Assembly: GCA_046199005.1 (NCBI GenBank)
Contig: CP176050.1
Location: 4,216,001 to 4,280,000, forward strand
Origin: Ascidiimonas sp046199005
GTDB lineage: Bacteria > Bacteroidota > Bacteroidia > Flavobacteriales > Flavobacteriaceae
Reading direction: 5' to 3'
Length of the DNA stretch: 64,000 bases
The notes beneath the pieces are model-generated. The model was given only the letters and a program-made list of their open reading frames with translations. It made no database searches and was not told the origin of the DNA. Numbering within the stretch: position 1 is the stretch's first letter; each line of letters opens with the position of its first letter. Position numbers and translations under genes: made by a program. Below, piece by piece: positions 24,013 through 33,059 of the stretch.

Positions 24013-25371
24013 ATGAAACATCTTAGCAAATTATTAGTTGCTGCTGTACTTTTTATGGGGCTTGGCACGATGCAGGCGCAAGACTCAAACAATCCGTGGC
24101 AGGTTAGTTTTGGTGTAAACGCAATAGACGTTTATCCAACCAACCAACCAGGATTAGGTAAGTGGTTTGATGAATATTTTAATGCTAACGATCACTGGAA
24201 CATCCTTCCCTCCATATCTGTGGTATCTGTATCGCGTTATGTAGGTGACGGTTTCTCCGTAGGAGTTCGCGGATCATTAAATCAAATTGATAAATTAGGA
24301 GATACTGAAGTAGATGACCTTTCTCACTACGCTATTGACGGTACTATTAAATATAACCTTAACGAGTTTCTTAAGCTTGGTAAGTTTGATCCTTTTATCG
24401 AAGTAGGTGGTGGATACACCTGGGTTGATGAAATTGGAGCTGGTACTATTAATGGTGGTCTTGGTTTTAACTACTGGTTCACTGAAAATATTGGTCTTAC
24501 ACTTCAATCTTCATACAAACATGCTTTCGAAGATTACGGTGTTAAGCATTTCCAACACATCGCTGGTGTTGCCATTAAGTTTGGTGGTACCGATACTGAT
24601 GGTGATGGTATCTATGATAAAGATGATGCTTGTCCTGAAGTAGCTGGTCTTCCTGCATTCAACGGATGTCCTGATTCTGACGGAGATGGTATTGAAGATG
24701 GAAAAGATGATTGTCCTAACGAAGCTGGTCCTGCTGAGTTAAACGGATGTCCTGATACTGACGGTGATGGTATTGCTGACAAAGATGATGCTTGTCCTGC
24801 TGAAGCTGGTTTAGCTGCTCTTAACGGTTGTCCTGATGCTGACGGTGACGGTGTTGCTGACAAAGATGACGCTTGTCCTAATGAAGCTGGTCCTAAAGAA
24901 AACAAAGGTTGTCCTTACCAAGATAAAGATGGTGACGGTGTTCTAGACAAAGATGATCAATGTCCTGACGTTGCCGGTACTGTAGCAAACAAAGGTTGCC
25001 CAGAAGTAACTGAAGAAGTTCAGAAGCAATTGAACGAGTATGCTAAAACTATCTTATTCGACACTGGTAAAGCATCTATTAAGAAAGAGTCTGAAGAAGT
25101 TCTTGCAGACATCATTAAAATTCTTAACGAATATCCTAATGCTAAATTCTCTATCGACGGTCACACGGACAGCGTTGGTAGCCAGAAACTTAATCAGCGT
25201 TTATCTGATTCAAGAGCACTTTCTGTAAAAGAATATCTTGTAGAGAACGGTGTAAATGAATTCAGATTATCATCTATGGGTTATGGAGAAGACAAGCCAA
25301 TTGCTTCTAACAGAACCAAAGCCGGTAGAGCACAAAACAGAAGAGTTGAAATTAATCTTGTAAAAGAGTAG
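24013..25371 (+). CDS. OmpA family outer membrane protein with thrombospondin type 3 repeats
   Basis: 452 residues. A signal peptide (MKHLSKLLVAAVLFMGLGTM, cleavage near MQAQ) leads to a beta-barrel of about 170 residues (WQVSFGVNAIDVYP to HIAGVAIKFGG). Next come five or six Asp-rich calcium-binding TSP3 repeats such as DTDGDGIYDKDDACP at about 196-330, each with a Cys pair. The C-terminal OmpA domain (ILFDTGKASIKKES, IDGHTDSVGS, LSDSRALSVKEYL, NRRVEI) binds peptidoglycan. It is a major outer-membrane anchor and porin-like protein. Strong promoter and terminator signals flank it, which fits an abundant single-gene transcript. Confidence 0.95.
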   Translation: MKHLSKLLVAAVLFMGLGTMQAQDSNNPWQVSFGVNAIDVYPTNQPGLGKWFDEYFNANDHWNILPSISVVSVSRYVGDGFSVGVRGSLNQIDKLGDTEVDDLSHYAIDGTIKYNLNEFLKLGKFDPFIEVGGGYTWVDEIGAGTINGGLGFNYWFTENIGLTLQSSYKHAFEDYGVKHFQHIAGVAIKFGGTDTDGDGIYDKDDACPEVAGLPAFNGCPDSDGDGIEDGKDDCPNEAGPAELNGCPDTDGDGIADKDDACPAEAGLAALNGCPDADGDGVADKDDACPNEAGPKENKGCPYQDKDGDGVLDKDDQCPDVAGTVANKGCPEVTEEVQKQLNEYAKTILFDTGKASIKKESEEVLADIIKILNEYPNAKFSIDGHTDSVGSQKLNQRLSDSRALSVKEYLVENGVNEFRLSSMGYGEDKPIASNRTKAGRAQNRRVEINLVKE

Positions 25372-25392
25372 TCAAGACTTTAAATCATATTG

Positions 25393-25424
25393 AAAAACGC
25401 ACCGGGATTCCGGTGCGTTTTTTA
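25393..25424 (+). terminator. Terminator of the ompA-like gene
   Basis: AAAAACGCACCGG-GATT-CCGGTGCGTTTTTT, a 13-base perfect stem with a T run. It ends 11 bases before the next gene's start codon. Confidence 0.85.
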
Positions 25425-25434
25425 TTTTTACCCT

Positions 25435-28197
25435 ATGAAGACGTTTCTTAGGGAGGTTGCCGAAAAAATTAGGGCAAGTTACACAGACTTGCAGCATCTT
25501 GTTCTTGTACTTCCCAGCAAGCGGGCAGGTGTCTTCTTGCGAAATGAATTGCTTTCCCTTACCAAACAAACCGGTTTCGGACCCAAAATTTTCAGTATAG
25601 AAGAATTTGTTCAGGAGCTTTCCAGACTAAAACTTGCCGATACCACTACAGTTCTGTTCGAGTTTTATCAGGTATATAAATCTAATACCCCCGAAAGTGA
25701 GACAGATGATTTTTACAGTTTTAGCAGATGGGCAACTACCATGCTACAGGATTTCAATGAGATCGATCGCTATCTGGTAAATACTGCTCAATTTTTTAAC
25801 TATTTAGCTTCTGTAAAAGAGATTAATCACTGGTATTTACAAGAAGAGAAAACCACGCTCCAGCAAAACTATATTCGTTTTTGGAATACGCTCGATCTTT
25901 ACTATACCCAACTTAAAGAAAGACTTCTGATGAAACAATATGGTTATCAGGGTCTTATTTACAGAGAAGCGCTCGAAAATCTTAATTATTACCTCGATGC
26001 CCAGAAAGATAAGGTACATTTCTTTATTGGATTCAATGCACTCAATTCATCTGAATCATTGATCATTCAAGAGTTTCTGGAAAGAACACCTTCACAAGTT
26101 TTTTGGGATATTGATGCGCACTTTATCAAAGACGAAAAGCACGATGCCGGATTGTTCGTAAGACGTTATATTAAGGAATGGAAGTATTATCAAAAAAATC
26201 CAATTTCAGAATTTAGTAATTCGTTTACAGAACCAAAAAAAATCGAAATAACAGGTATTCCTAAAAATATCGGACAGGTTCACTACATTCATAAATTACT
26301 AAAACAACTTAACAAAAGAGAGCAAGGACTTCAAGGCACAGCAATCATCCTTGGAAATGAAGTGTTATTGGCTCCTCTTTTAAATGCACTACCAGAAGAC
26401 ATCTCCGAAGCAAATATCACAGGTGGGTATCCTATTTATCTTTCTCCTGTATCCTCTTTTTTTAATACCTGGTTTGAACTCTTGGAAAATAAAGATAAAA
26501 AAGGCTGGTATCACAAACCACTAACAAATCTATTGGCGCATCCTGTGGGTCGTTTGCTTTTTTCCCACGAATCTATAGACTACGCCAGTAAGATTATTGC
26601 CGATATCAACCTTAATAATGAGCTTTATGTTACTGATTCAAGACTTTTAGCGCAATTACCGGAAGCATTACATGCTAATTATTCGATATTATTAGGTAAC
26701 GTAGAGCGTACTGATATGGATATGGTAATTAATCATTGCCTAGAAATCACGTTACAACTCAAAAACAGTTATCAAAAACAGCATGGCCAGGCGTTGTATT
26801 TAGAATATTTGTATCGACTATACAAGATCTTCAATCAGATAAAGCTACTGAATCAACAATATCATGTTATTGAGCATTTAAAAGGATTTAAGCATATTTT
26901 CAAAGAATTACTGAGCCAGGAGACCATTGATTTTCAGGGAGAACCTTTGCAAGGCCTTCAGATTATGGGCGTACTGGAAAGTAGAAACCTTGATTTTGAT
27001 ACAGTTATTATCACTTCATTAAACGAAGGGATACTTCCTTCGGGAAAAAGTGATAGCTCTTTCATTCCATTCGATATGAAGTCGGCATTCGGGCTTCCTA
27101 CGTATAAAGAGAAAGATGCAATTTATACCTATCACTTTTATCATTCGCTTCAAAGAGCGCGAAATATATATTTGTTATACAATTCAGAACCTGATGTACT
27201 TGAGGGAGGCGAAAAGAGTCGGTTTCTTTTACAATTAACGCTGGATAAATTATCAACTCATCATATTACAGAACAGGTGGCTGGCCCTGAGGTACAAATT
27301 ACACCTCATTCCCTTACCCGTGTTACCAAGAACGCATCCTTGATGTCAAGATTGCAAGAAATAGCTTCTCACGGGTTTTCTCCTACCAGTCTAACAAGTT
27401 ATATTAGAAATCCTCTGGATTTTTACCTTCAGTCTGTATTGAATATTCGAAATGATGATGAACTGGAAGAAACTGTTGCTGCAAATACACTGGGAACTGT
27501 AGTTCACGATACGCTTGAAGACTTGTATACGCCTATGGTGGAAAAAGTACTTACAAAAGAATTGCTTGAAAATGCGAAAAAGAATATGATCTCTACGGTA
27601 GAAAGAAATTTTTCAAAAACCTATCGTAGTGGAGACATCACCCGGGGGAAGAACCTTATCATTTATAATGTTGCCCTTCAGTATGTTGAGAAATTTATTG
27701 ATATGGAACTTGAGGAGGTGAAGCAAGGTGCGGTAATTAAGGTACTTCATCTTGAGCGCAATTTGAAAAAAGTAATCCCCATATCTGAGCTAGCATTTCC
27801 GGTTTTTCTGAAGGGAAAAGCAGATAGAATTGATGAAAAAGACGGAGTCATTAGAATTATCGATTACAAGACCGGGAAGGTACTACAGAACGAACTGGAA
27901 ATTTATGATTGGGAGGTTCTCGTATCAGATTATAAGTATAGTAAGGCATTTCAAGTATTGGCATATGCTTATATGCTGAAAGATGATTTTACTCATAAAG
28001 AAGTTCAGGCTGGAATTATTTCTTTTAAAAATTACGGTGGTGGCTTTCTTAAATTTGGTTCTAAAGAACATGCCAGAAGCCGTCAAAAAGACTATCGCAT
28101 AAGCTCTGATACACTGGATATGTTTTTAAATGCTATGTCTAAACTTATTCTGGAGATCTGCAATGCCGAGATCCCCTTTATTGAAAAAGAAATATAA
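25435..28197 (+). CDS. addB: AddB-like nuclease subunit (PD-(D/E)XK family)
   Basis: 920 residues from the ATG giving MKTFLREVAEKIR; an upstream ATG lies in the ompA terminator and is rejected. Features: a degenerate helicase-like N-terminus (LPSKRAGVFLRNEL), the mid-protein LQIMGVLESRNLDFDTVIIT and LYNSEPDVLEGGEKSRFLLQ region, the linker FSPTSLTSYIRNPLDFYLQ, GTVVHDTLEDLY, and the nuclease core KADRIDEKDGVIRIIDYKTG. No four-Cys iron-sulfur cluster is visible. It should pair with the AddA-like protein encoded 3 kb upstream. Only 11 bases separate it from the ompA terminator, so readthrough or an overlapping promoter must drive it. Confidence 0.85.
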   Translation: MKTFLREVAEKIRASYTDLQHLVLVLPSKRAGVFLRNELLSLTKQTGFGPKIFSIEEFVQELSRLKLADTTTVLFEFYQVYKSNTPESETDDFYSFSRWATTMLQDFNEIDRYLVNTAQFFNYLASVKEINHWYLQEEKTTLQQNYIRFWNTLDLYYTQLKERLLMKQYGYQGLIYREALENLNYYLDAQKDKVHFFIGFNALNSSESLIIQEFLERTPSQVFWDIDAHFIKDEKHDAGLFVRRYIKEWKYYQKNPISEFSNSFTEPKKIEITGIPKNIGQVHYIHKLLKQLNKREQGLQGTAIILGNEVLLAPLLNALPEDISEANITGGYPIYLSPVSSFFNTWFELLENKDKKGWYHKPLTNLLAHPVGRLLFSHESIDYASKIIADINLNNELYVTDSRLLAQLPEALHANYSILLGNVERTDMDMVINHCLEITLQLKNSYQKQHGQALYLEYLYRLYKIFNQIKLLNQQYHVIEHLKGFKHIFKELLSQETIDFQGEPLQGLQIMGVLESRNLDFDTVIITSLNEGILPSGKSDSSFIPFDMKSAFGLPTYKEKDAIYTYHFYHSLQRARNIYLLYNSEPDVLEGGEKSRFLLQLTLDKLSTHHITEQVAGPEVQITPHSLTRVTKNASLMSRLQEIASHGFSPTSLTSYIRNPLDFYLQSVLNIRNDDELEETVAANTLGTVVHDTLEDLYTPMVEKVLTKELLENAKKNMISTVERNFSKTYRSGDITRGKNLIIYNVALQYVEKFIDMELEEVKQGAVIKVLHLERNLKKVIPISELAFPVFLKGKADRIDEKDGVIRIIDYKTGKVLQNELEIYDWEVLVSDYKYSKAFQVLAYAYMLKDDFTHKEVQAGIISFKNYGGGFLKFGSKEHARSRQKDYRISSDTLDMFLNAMSKLILEICNAEIPFIEKEI

Positions 28198-28200
28198 ATC

Positions 28201-29040
28201 ATGCAAAAACAGAAAAATATCATTTTAAACAGATCGAATAACAAACCTTTGGTACTCGATATTTTCTACGATCAAAGCCCACATAAATTACCTGTCGTAA
28301 TTTTTTGTCACGGATATAAAGGATTCAAAGATTGGGGAGCCTGGGATTTGGTAGCCCAAGCATTTGCAGATCATGGCTTTTTCTTTTTAAAGTTCAATTT
28401 TTCCCATAATGGAGGTACTGTAGAAGATCCAGTTGATTTTCCAGATCTGGATGCTTTTGGCAACAATAATTACAGTAAAGAACTTGAAGATCTAACAGCT
28501 ATTATTTCTTACTGCAGGGATCATCATGATACAATTGCAGACCTGTCACGTATTAATCTCATAGGCCATTCCAGAGGTGGTGGTATCGCTACACTTTTTT
28601 CTAATGAAAATGCAACTGTCAAAAAACTCATAAGCTGGGCAGGCGTTAGCGATTTCGCCATTCGTTTCCCGAAAGAGGAAGCCTTTGAGGAGTGGAAAAA
28701 TAAAGGTATTTTCTATGTTTTGAACGGACGTACGAAGCAAAAAATGCCCCATTACTTTCAATTTTGGGAAGATTACGCAAAAAATCCCGAGCGCTTCCAT
28801 ATTGAAAATGCCTGCAAACAAATCAGCATTCCACATTTGATCATTCACGGCACCAACGACACTTCGGTTCCACTATGGGAAGCAGAACATCTGCATAAAT
28901 GGAATCCAGAAAGTACTTTACAACTTATTGAAGATGCAAATCATGTTTTCGGGGCCAGCCATCCCTGGGAAAGTGATTATATCCCGAAACACTTAGAGGA
29001 AGTTGTAACTAAAACCATTTCGTTTTGCAAGGAAAACTAA
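28201..29040 (+). CDS. Alpha/beta hydrolase, dienelactone-hydrolase-like
   Basis: 279 residues. The catalytic triad can be read: Ser124 in the nucleophile elbow LIGHSRGGG, the Asp of IHGTNDTSVP near residue 222 and the His of DANHVFGASHPW near 248. The oxyanion region is VIFCHGYKGFKDWG. There is no signal peptide. It probably hydrolyses an ester or lactone; the substrate is unknown. It starts three bases after the AddB-like stop, so it shares that transcript, and it ends before a perfect palindromic terminator. Confidence 0.88.
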   Translation: MQKQKNIILNRSNNKPLVLDIFYDQSPHKLPVVIFCHGYKGFKDWGAWDLVAQAFADHGFFFLKFNFSHNGGTVEDPVDFPDLDAFGNNNYSKELEDLTAIISYCRDHHDTIADLSRINLIGHSRGGGIATLFSNENATVKKLISWAGVSDFAIRFPKEEAFEEWKNKGIFYVLNGRTKQKMPHYFQFWEDYAKNPERFHIENACKQISIPHLIIHGTNDTSVPLWEAEHLHKWNPESTLQLIEDANHVFGASHPWESDYIPKHLEEVVTKTISFCKEN

Positions 29041-29051
29041 AAAGCACTTAC

Positions 29052-29081
29052 AAAAAAAGCTCCGAATTCGGAGCTTTTTTT
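29052..29081 (+). terminator. Bidirectional terminator
   Basis: AAAAAAAGCTCCG then AATT then CGGAGCTTTTTTT, a perfect palindrome with T runs on both strands. It serves the hydrolase gene and the small reverse-strand gene that converges on it. Confidence 0.85.
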
Positions 29082-29127
29082 CATCAATCATCGCTTTATA
29101 ACCTAAAATCTCAATTCTAGAATCTTC

Positions 29128-29283
29128 TTATCGACTGGTAAGTCGATTATTACTATCTTTTACTTTAACCGGAATCAACTCAGGCTCTTCTTCTGTGCCG
29201 AAAAGACGCTTTGCCATCGCTGCAATTTCTTCCCAAATTGTATCGTATTTGGTGCTTCCGGTATGAGTGCTTTCTTTTATCAT
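29128..29283 (-). CDS. Small conserved-looking acidic protein, 51 residues
   Basis: Begins MIKESTHTGSTKYDTIWEEI and ends SNNRLTSR. It is easy to miss because of its size. It has no signal peptide or membrane segment and a mixed-charge helix (IWEEIAAMAKRLFGTEEEPE). The codon pattern is typical of neighbouring genes. A small hairpin (TCGACT/AGTCGA) directly follows the stop codon, and the bidirectional terminator lies beyond. I recall similar short proteins in flavobacteria but cannot name a function. The rest of the 29041-29424 gap shows only AT-rich spacer. Confidence 0.6.
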   Translation of the reverse strand: MIKESTHTGSTKYDTIWEEIAAMAKRLFGTEEEPELIPVKVKDSNNRLTSR

Positions 29284-29424
29284 AGCTTTCGTTTTTCTTT
29301 CTTACTATTATTATAACAAATAGCGTGCCAGTTTATTGTAATTCCAACTTTCAACTACAAGGAAACCTTATAGTAATTCTTTAAAATATTACCGTAACTA
29401 GTTTATCTCAGTTGCAATTCGCAA

Positions 29425-29994
29425 TCATCCTAAAATTCGATCTTCTGCAATTTTCCATTTGTGTCGGTCATTTTCCAGGTAATAGATTTTTCGTGTACTG
29501 CCAAAGGGACCTGGATTTTGCTGAATGATTTCAAGCTCTTTTCCTCGTACATTGCTTACAATTGCCACATGCCCATATGGATTAAATACTGAACTGGAAA
29601 AAACCAATATATCACCCACCTTAGGTTTAGAGAAACTGGGGTTTGTGTATTGTAAAAGACCTCTTCGATTATTATTAACTCCGTCACCTATTAATGGATC
29701 GTAAAAATCCTTTGCATTACCATAACTATCCGGCATTTTATGCTTATAATGCTCATAATAGTAACGCTTCACAAACTCGACGCATTGATATTTCAGCCCT
29801 AAATTATAGTTATCGGGCGCAATATTTCTTGAATGAACCTGATTTACACCTCCATTATAATAAACGTAAACTCCATGAAGACTGTCTAAGACTTGTCCCG
29901 TAGACCTTGAAAGATTGAAATTATTGTCGTTAAATGAATTAAAAAGAAGGTATGAAAAAATAATGATCAAAATTCCTAAAAATACTTTTCTCAT
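29425..29994 (-). CDS. CHAP-domain amidase or peptidase, membrane-anchored
   Basis: 189 residues from the ATG giving MRKVFLGILIIIFSYLLFNS, a single N-terminal membrane anchor or signal; a longer frame upstream is less likely. The CHAP (NlpC/P60-related) catalytic pair is Cys71 in LKYQCVEFVKRYYYEHY and His142 in NPYGHVAIVSN, with GDILVFSS between. CHAP enzymes cut peptidoglycan cross-links or related amides such as glutathionylspermidine. The periplasmic location suggests a cell-wall role. It is the last gene of a reverse-strand run of small secreted and membrane proteins. Confidence 0.85.
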   Translation of the reverse strand: MRKVFLGILIIIFSYLLFNSFNDNNFNLSRSTGQVLDSLHGVYVYYNGGVNQVHSRNIAPDNYNLGLKYQCVEFVKRYYYEHYKHKMPDSYGNAKDFYDPLIGDGVNNNRRGLLQYTNPSFSKPKVGDILVFSSSVFNPYGHVAIVSNVRGKELEIIQQNPGPFGSTRKIYYLENDRHKWKIAEDRILG

Positions 29995-30010
29995 GAAATA
30001 GATTCGTTTA

Positions 30011-30313
30011 TTACTTTCTATTATTTTGAAAAAAAACATTTCTAAATCTTCGATATTGATAATGTTTAAGCAGACTTGACGGAATCCCTAAAATTATAAA
30101 GCCTAAAAAAACACCTAAAAATGGTAGACCACAATTTCCATTGAGTGTATCCTCATTTAATTTTGAAAGGAAAAGCCGAGGGAAAACAAATATGTGACAT
30201 ACAAGTAAGCCTCCAAGAATAACTAATTTGGGAAATGCGCTTTCAAACGTATCCATAACCTTATAAATGATGATCTGAAAACATCCGAGAAAAAATAAAA
30301 AACCGAGTATCAT
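30011..30313 (-). CDS. Small membrane protein of unknown function
   Basis: 100 residues with three likely membrane segments (ILGFLFFLGCFQIIIY, LVILGGLLVCHIFVFPRLFL and LPFLGVFLGFIILGIP) and a basic tail (YQYRRFRNVFFQNNRK). The tail and the segment order suggest a cytoplasmic C-terminus. No family is recognised. It lies five bases downstream of the 181-residue secreted protein and 16 bases upstream of the CHAP gene, so the three form an operon. It could be an accessory to the CHAP protein, but that is a guess. Confidence 0.65.
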   Translation of the reverse strand: MILGFLFFLGCFQIIIYKVMDTFESAFPKLVILGGLLVCHIFVFPRLFLSKLNEDTLNGNCGLPFLGVFLGFIILGIPSSLLKHYQYRRFRNVFFQNNRK

Positions 30314-30318
30314 TTATA

Positions 30319-30864
30319 TTATTTAGCTCCTGTCAACTCTTCCCATACCGGAAGCAGGCTTTGCAATTTATCTTTATAGCTTGCATTCATTTTCGTATTC
30401 ATGTCAATGGTAAATGAAAAAGGAGTATCTACCGAAAAGTACCAATATTTTCCTTTTAGTGTTCCCTGCTCTGATGAAATGTTCCAATCTGGAATATGAA
30501 TATGACTTAATTGACCTTCTTTTGTTGTAAATAGCCCCATAGATCGCAAGTCTTCCATTTTTTTATAACTTAAGACAATAGTTGCATTTAATTGATTAGC
30601 GGCTTTTTCAAATACAAGCTCTTGCAGACAAAACTCTTTCAAGTCTTCACTCAGCGTTTGATTTTGAATGATATCTTTTAACTGTTTTTTGGTAAGATCA
30701 TAATCCGTTTCTGTTTCGCTCGCTGTAAAGATGTGCTGCTGTGTTATTGTAATTGTTTTCTGAGGTACATCTACAGTGACTTCTGTGATAGCACTGGCGA
30801 TACGACTGTTTTCCTGTGCAAAAATAGAGCCTAACAGAAAAAATATTACTTTGATTTGTTCCAT
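30319..30864 (-). CDS. Secreted protein of unknown function
   Basis: 181 residues with a short signal peptide (IKVIFFLLGSIFA, cleavage before Gln). The mature part starts with beta-rich sequence (ITEVTVDVPQKTITITQQHI) and ends PDWNISSEQGTLKGKYWYFS then VDTPFSFTIDMNTK. No known family or catalytic motif was recognised. It is upstream of the small membrane protein and the CHAP gene in one operon. Confidence 0.7.
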   Translation of the reverse strand: MEQIKVIFFLLGSIFAQENSRIASAITEVTVDVPQKTITITQQHIFTASETETDYDLTKKQLKDIIQNQTLSEDLKEFCLQELVFEKAANQLNATIVLSYKKMEDLRSMGLFTTKEGQLSHIHIPDWNISSEQGTLKGKYWYFSVDTPFSFTIDMNTKMNASYKDKLQSLLPVWEELTGAK

Positions 30865-31033
30865 AGAATTGTGGGTTACTATTTCTTTAAAGATAAGGTT
30901 TTATCCAAATTTACAGAACAAGTACAAAAGCGGGGATCATTATTATTTATTATTTCAGGAATTAGCAAAAGAAATAAAGAGCACACAAAAATAATCTTTA
31001 AAACTGATTTCTATAATTCAATGATTTTGGTAC

Positions 31034-31591
31034 TTAGTTGAGAAGAACTCTCATTTTTTTTAATACCTTTCGTTCTCTATAATCGTCTGATACCGGTTTC
31101 TCGATATCGTATGGGCCTTCATATCTAAATACAGATACTTCTCGCTTCCCAGATCTAAATGAACGAATAGAAATAGCATAAGAGCCAGGATGTAAAGGAC
31201 AAAAAGCATACATCTGTTCTTTGACTTTTGTGGTTTTATGAATCCTCGTGATCAAAATTTTGAGTTGATCTTGATTTGAATTGTCGGGATAGCAATACCC
31301 TTTTTTATAACCCACCAGAATTTGACTATCATCATCAGATCTTAAAACGTTGTTTTTTAAGATGCTTCCGTATTTACGAATTTGTGAAGGTGTGATTAAT
31401 GAATCTTTTGGGTCTTCATAATTAATATCTGCAATAATAATTTCGTAGGTATACATTTCCATCTGCACATCTTCGAAGGTAACAATATACTCACAACTAG
31501 GATCTTGAGCGTACCCTTTCGCAAATGAAATAAGCAAAACAAAATTACATAGTACCAATGCGTATATATGGGATGATTTTGAATAGATCAT
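31034..31591 (-). CDS. Secreted protein of unknown function
   Basis: 185 residues. A signal peptide is visible (IYALVLCNFVLLISFAKGYA, cleavage before QD). The mature protein has three to four Cys (SCEY, YCYP, AFCPLHPG) that could pair in the periplasm, and a basic C-terminus (YRERKVLKKMRVLLN). No family recognised. Its start overlaps the end of the 139-residue gene by 4 bases, so the two are translated together. Confidence 0.7.
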   Translation of the reverse strand: MIYSKSSHIYALVLCNFVLLISFAKGYAQDPSCEYIVTFEDVQMEMYTYEIIIADINYEDPKDSLITPSQIRKYGSILKNNVLRSDDDSQILVGYKKGYCYPDNSNQDQLKILITRIHKTTKVKEQMYAFCPLHPGSYAISIRSFRSGKREVSVFRYEGPYDIEKPVSDDYRERKVLKKMRVLLN

Positions 31592-32007
31592 ATAAGATGT
31601 ATTTGTTCAATCGATAGGAAACGAAAAACCAAAGACCTCTGCCGAGAGAACTGCTCTTCATCAGAATGAAAATAATAAACGATTTCAAATTCAAATCCAT
31701 GATTCTGTACGATAGCTAATCCAATCATAAAAGGGATATGAATGCTACCTCCCTTTTTTTCAATGTCAGCAAACAGAGTAAATGTATTTAAGGAATCTAA
31801 AGAAGCTCCCAGGCCTACTTCAGTATAAGGAGAAATATAGGTAGGCGCATACAGACTTACCTTCGCACCTAACAGCAAAGCATTTGAAATCACCTTAAAT
31901 TCCAGGTTTTCATCATGTGCTTCATCATCTGAAGAGGTAAAGATAAAATCCGAATAAGGTCTAAGATCAAGACATGTTAAGGGCCTACAAAGAGAACTGG
32001 TAAACAT
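31588..32007 (-). CDS. Beta-rich protein of unknown function, N-terminus uncertain
   Basis: 139 residues in the annotated frame. Alternating strand-like segments (LEFKVISNALLLGAKVSLYA, YTEVGLGASLD, FMIGLAIVQNHGFEFEIVYY) and the end QRSLVFRFLSI suggest a small outer-membrane barrel or lipocalin-like fold. No signal peptide follows the first ATG, yet the frame stays open upstream and reads as GFFLKKIILPSMFTSSL with no start codon. That looks like a signal peptide whose start was lost or is non-standard. It may be a decayed or truncated gene. Confidence 0.5.
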   Translation of the reverse strand: MFTSSLCRPLTCLDLRPYSDFIFTSSDDEAHDENLEFKVISNALLLGAKVSLYAPTYISPYTEVGLGASLDSLNTFTLFADIEKKGGSIHIPFMIGLAIVQNHGFEFEIVYYFHSDEEQFSRQRSLVFRFLSIEQIHLI

Positions 32008-32072
32008 AGAAGGTAATATAATCTTTTTTAAGAAAAAACCATAATTACCTACTTAGACAATTCAAATGAAGA

Positions 32073-32993
32073 TCAGCTTGATTTTACCGAAGAATCGTTT
32101 GTATGTATTGAAGGAATGCGTACAATTTCTATCGTTGCAGAAGCCAGGATAACTTTACCCTCTGTATTCTGAAAAGCTATACCTATTTTTTCGTTTAACT
32201 GATGTTTGACAGACCTACGCTTTCTGTAATCTACTATGTATCTTAAATTAAACTGAATCCAATTGTCGGTCATGGTGATGGCCAAGGTAGGCGCTACCAT
32301 AGCGTCTTCTATATAATATTTATGCACTACATTTTTCCATGTGGCAATTGATTGTGCTACATAGTCAGATAACGTATTCTGTGCAATACTAATGATGATC
32401 CCTTTGGCTAGTTCAATATCAGATCCATAACGAATCGGCAGGTCGATTTCATCCCAAATAAAGGGAAAATCATCAGAGTAATTGTAAATAGGGCCTCGAA
32501 AAACGAAAGCATTACTTAATTTTACTATACGACCACTGTAATTATCGCTGCTTACCCATTCCCCAATTTCCATCATTGTTGTATAAATACTATCTATGTC
32601 AATTACATCGCCTTTAATTCCGTTAATTTCAATACGGTCTCCCGGCTTGTAGACCTTCACCAAAAAAATATAAACGGACCCGGCGAGGCTAAGGATCAAT
32701 TCCTGAAGAGTAATTGTTATACCGGCAGTAAAAAGACCAATTGCCAAGGTAAAATCCCGTATATTCCCTGTAAAATATGTAATAGATAAAATAATGATAA
32801 ATACATAAGCCACTACTTCCAGTGCTTTTTGAGACTTATACCTGGTATCTGCATCTGACACATTTTTTTTTATCAGTCTCCGTAATAACTGTATTATCCC
32901 TATTACTAGAATTAACCAAATCAAATACTTTATAATACTAGCAGAAACGGGATATTGAAGCATCCATTCTTTGATAGATTCCAGAATTTTCAT
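32073..32993 (-). CDS. Mechanosensitive ion channel of the MscS family
   Basis: 306 residues. Three N-terminal membrane helices (residues about 15-115) lead to the pore-lining segment FTAGITITLQELILSLAGSVYI, then the MscS beta domain with YKPGDRIEINGIKGDVIDID and RIVKLSNAFVFRGPIYNYS, and a C-terminal alpha/beta domain. The channel releases solutes during osmotic down-shock. The length is close to E. coli MscS (286). It stands apart from its neighbours by more than 60 bases on both sides. Confidence 0.93.
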   Translation of the reverse strand: MKILESIKEWMLQYPVSASIIKYLIWLILVIGIIQLLRRLIKKNVSDADTRYKSQKALEVVAYVFIIILSITYFTGNIRDFTLAIGLFTAGITITLQELILSLAGSVYIFLVKVYKPGDRIEINGIKGDVIDIDSIYTTMMEIGEWVSSDNYSGRIVKLSNAFVFRGPIYNYSDDFPFIWDEIDLPIRYGSDIELAKGIIISIAQNTLSDYVAQSIATWKNVVHKYYIEDAMVAPTLAITMTDNWIQFNLRYIVDYRKRRSVKHQLNEKIGIAFQNTEGKVILASATIEIVRIPSIHTNDSSVKSS

Positions 32994-33059
32994 AGTTGCA
33001 TTATCTGAATTTATTAAAGATATAGAATCTATCTGGCAGCTTTAATGACATAGATCATA

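Noticed and set aside
24600..24990. Tandem DNA repeats within the ompA-like gene
   Set aside because: They are the codons of the TSP3 calcium-binding repeats, normal for this family.
30856..31041. 61-residue plus-strand frame between two reverse-strand genes
   Set aside because: It overlaps the starts or ends of both neighbours, lacks a promoter-like element and has no recognisable pattern. Kept out, though the gap is otherwise empty.
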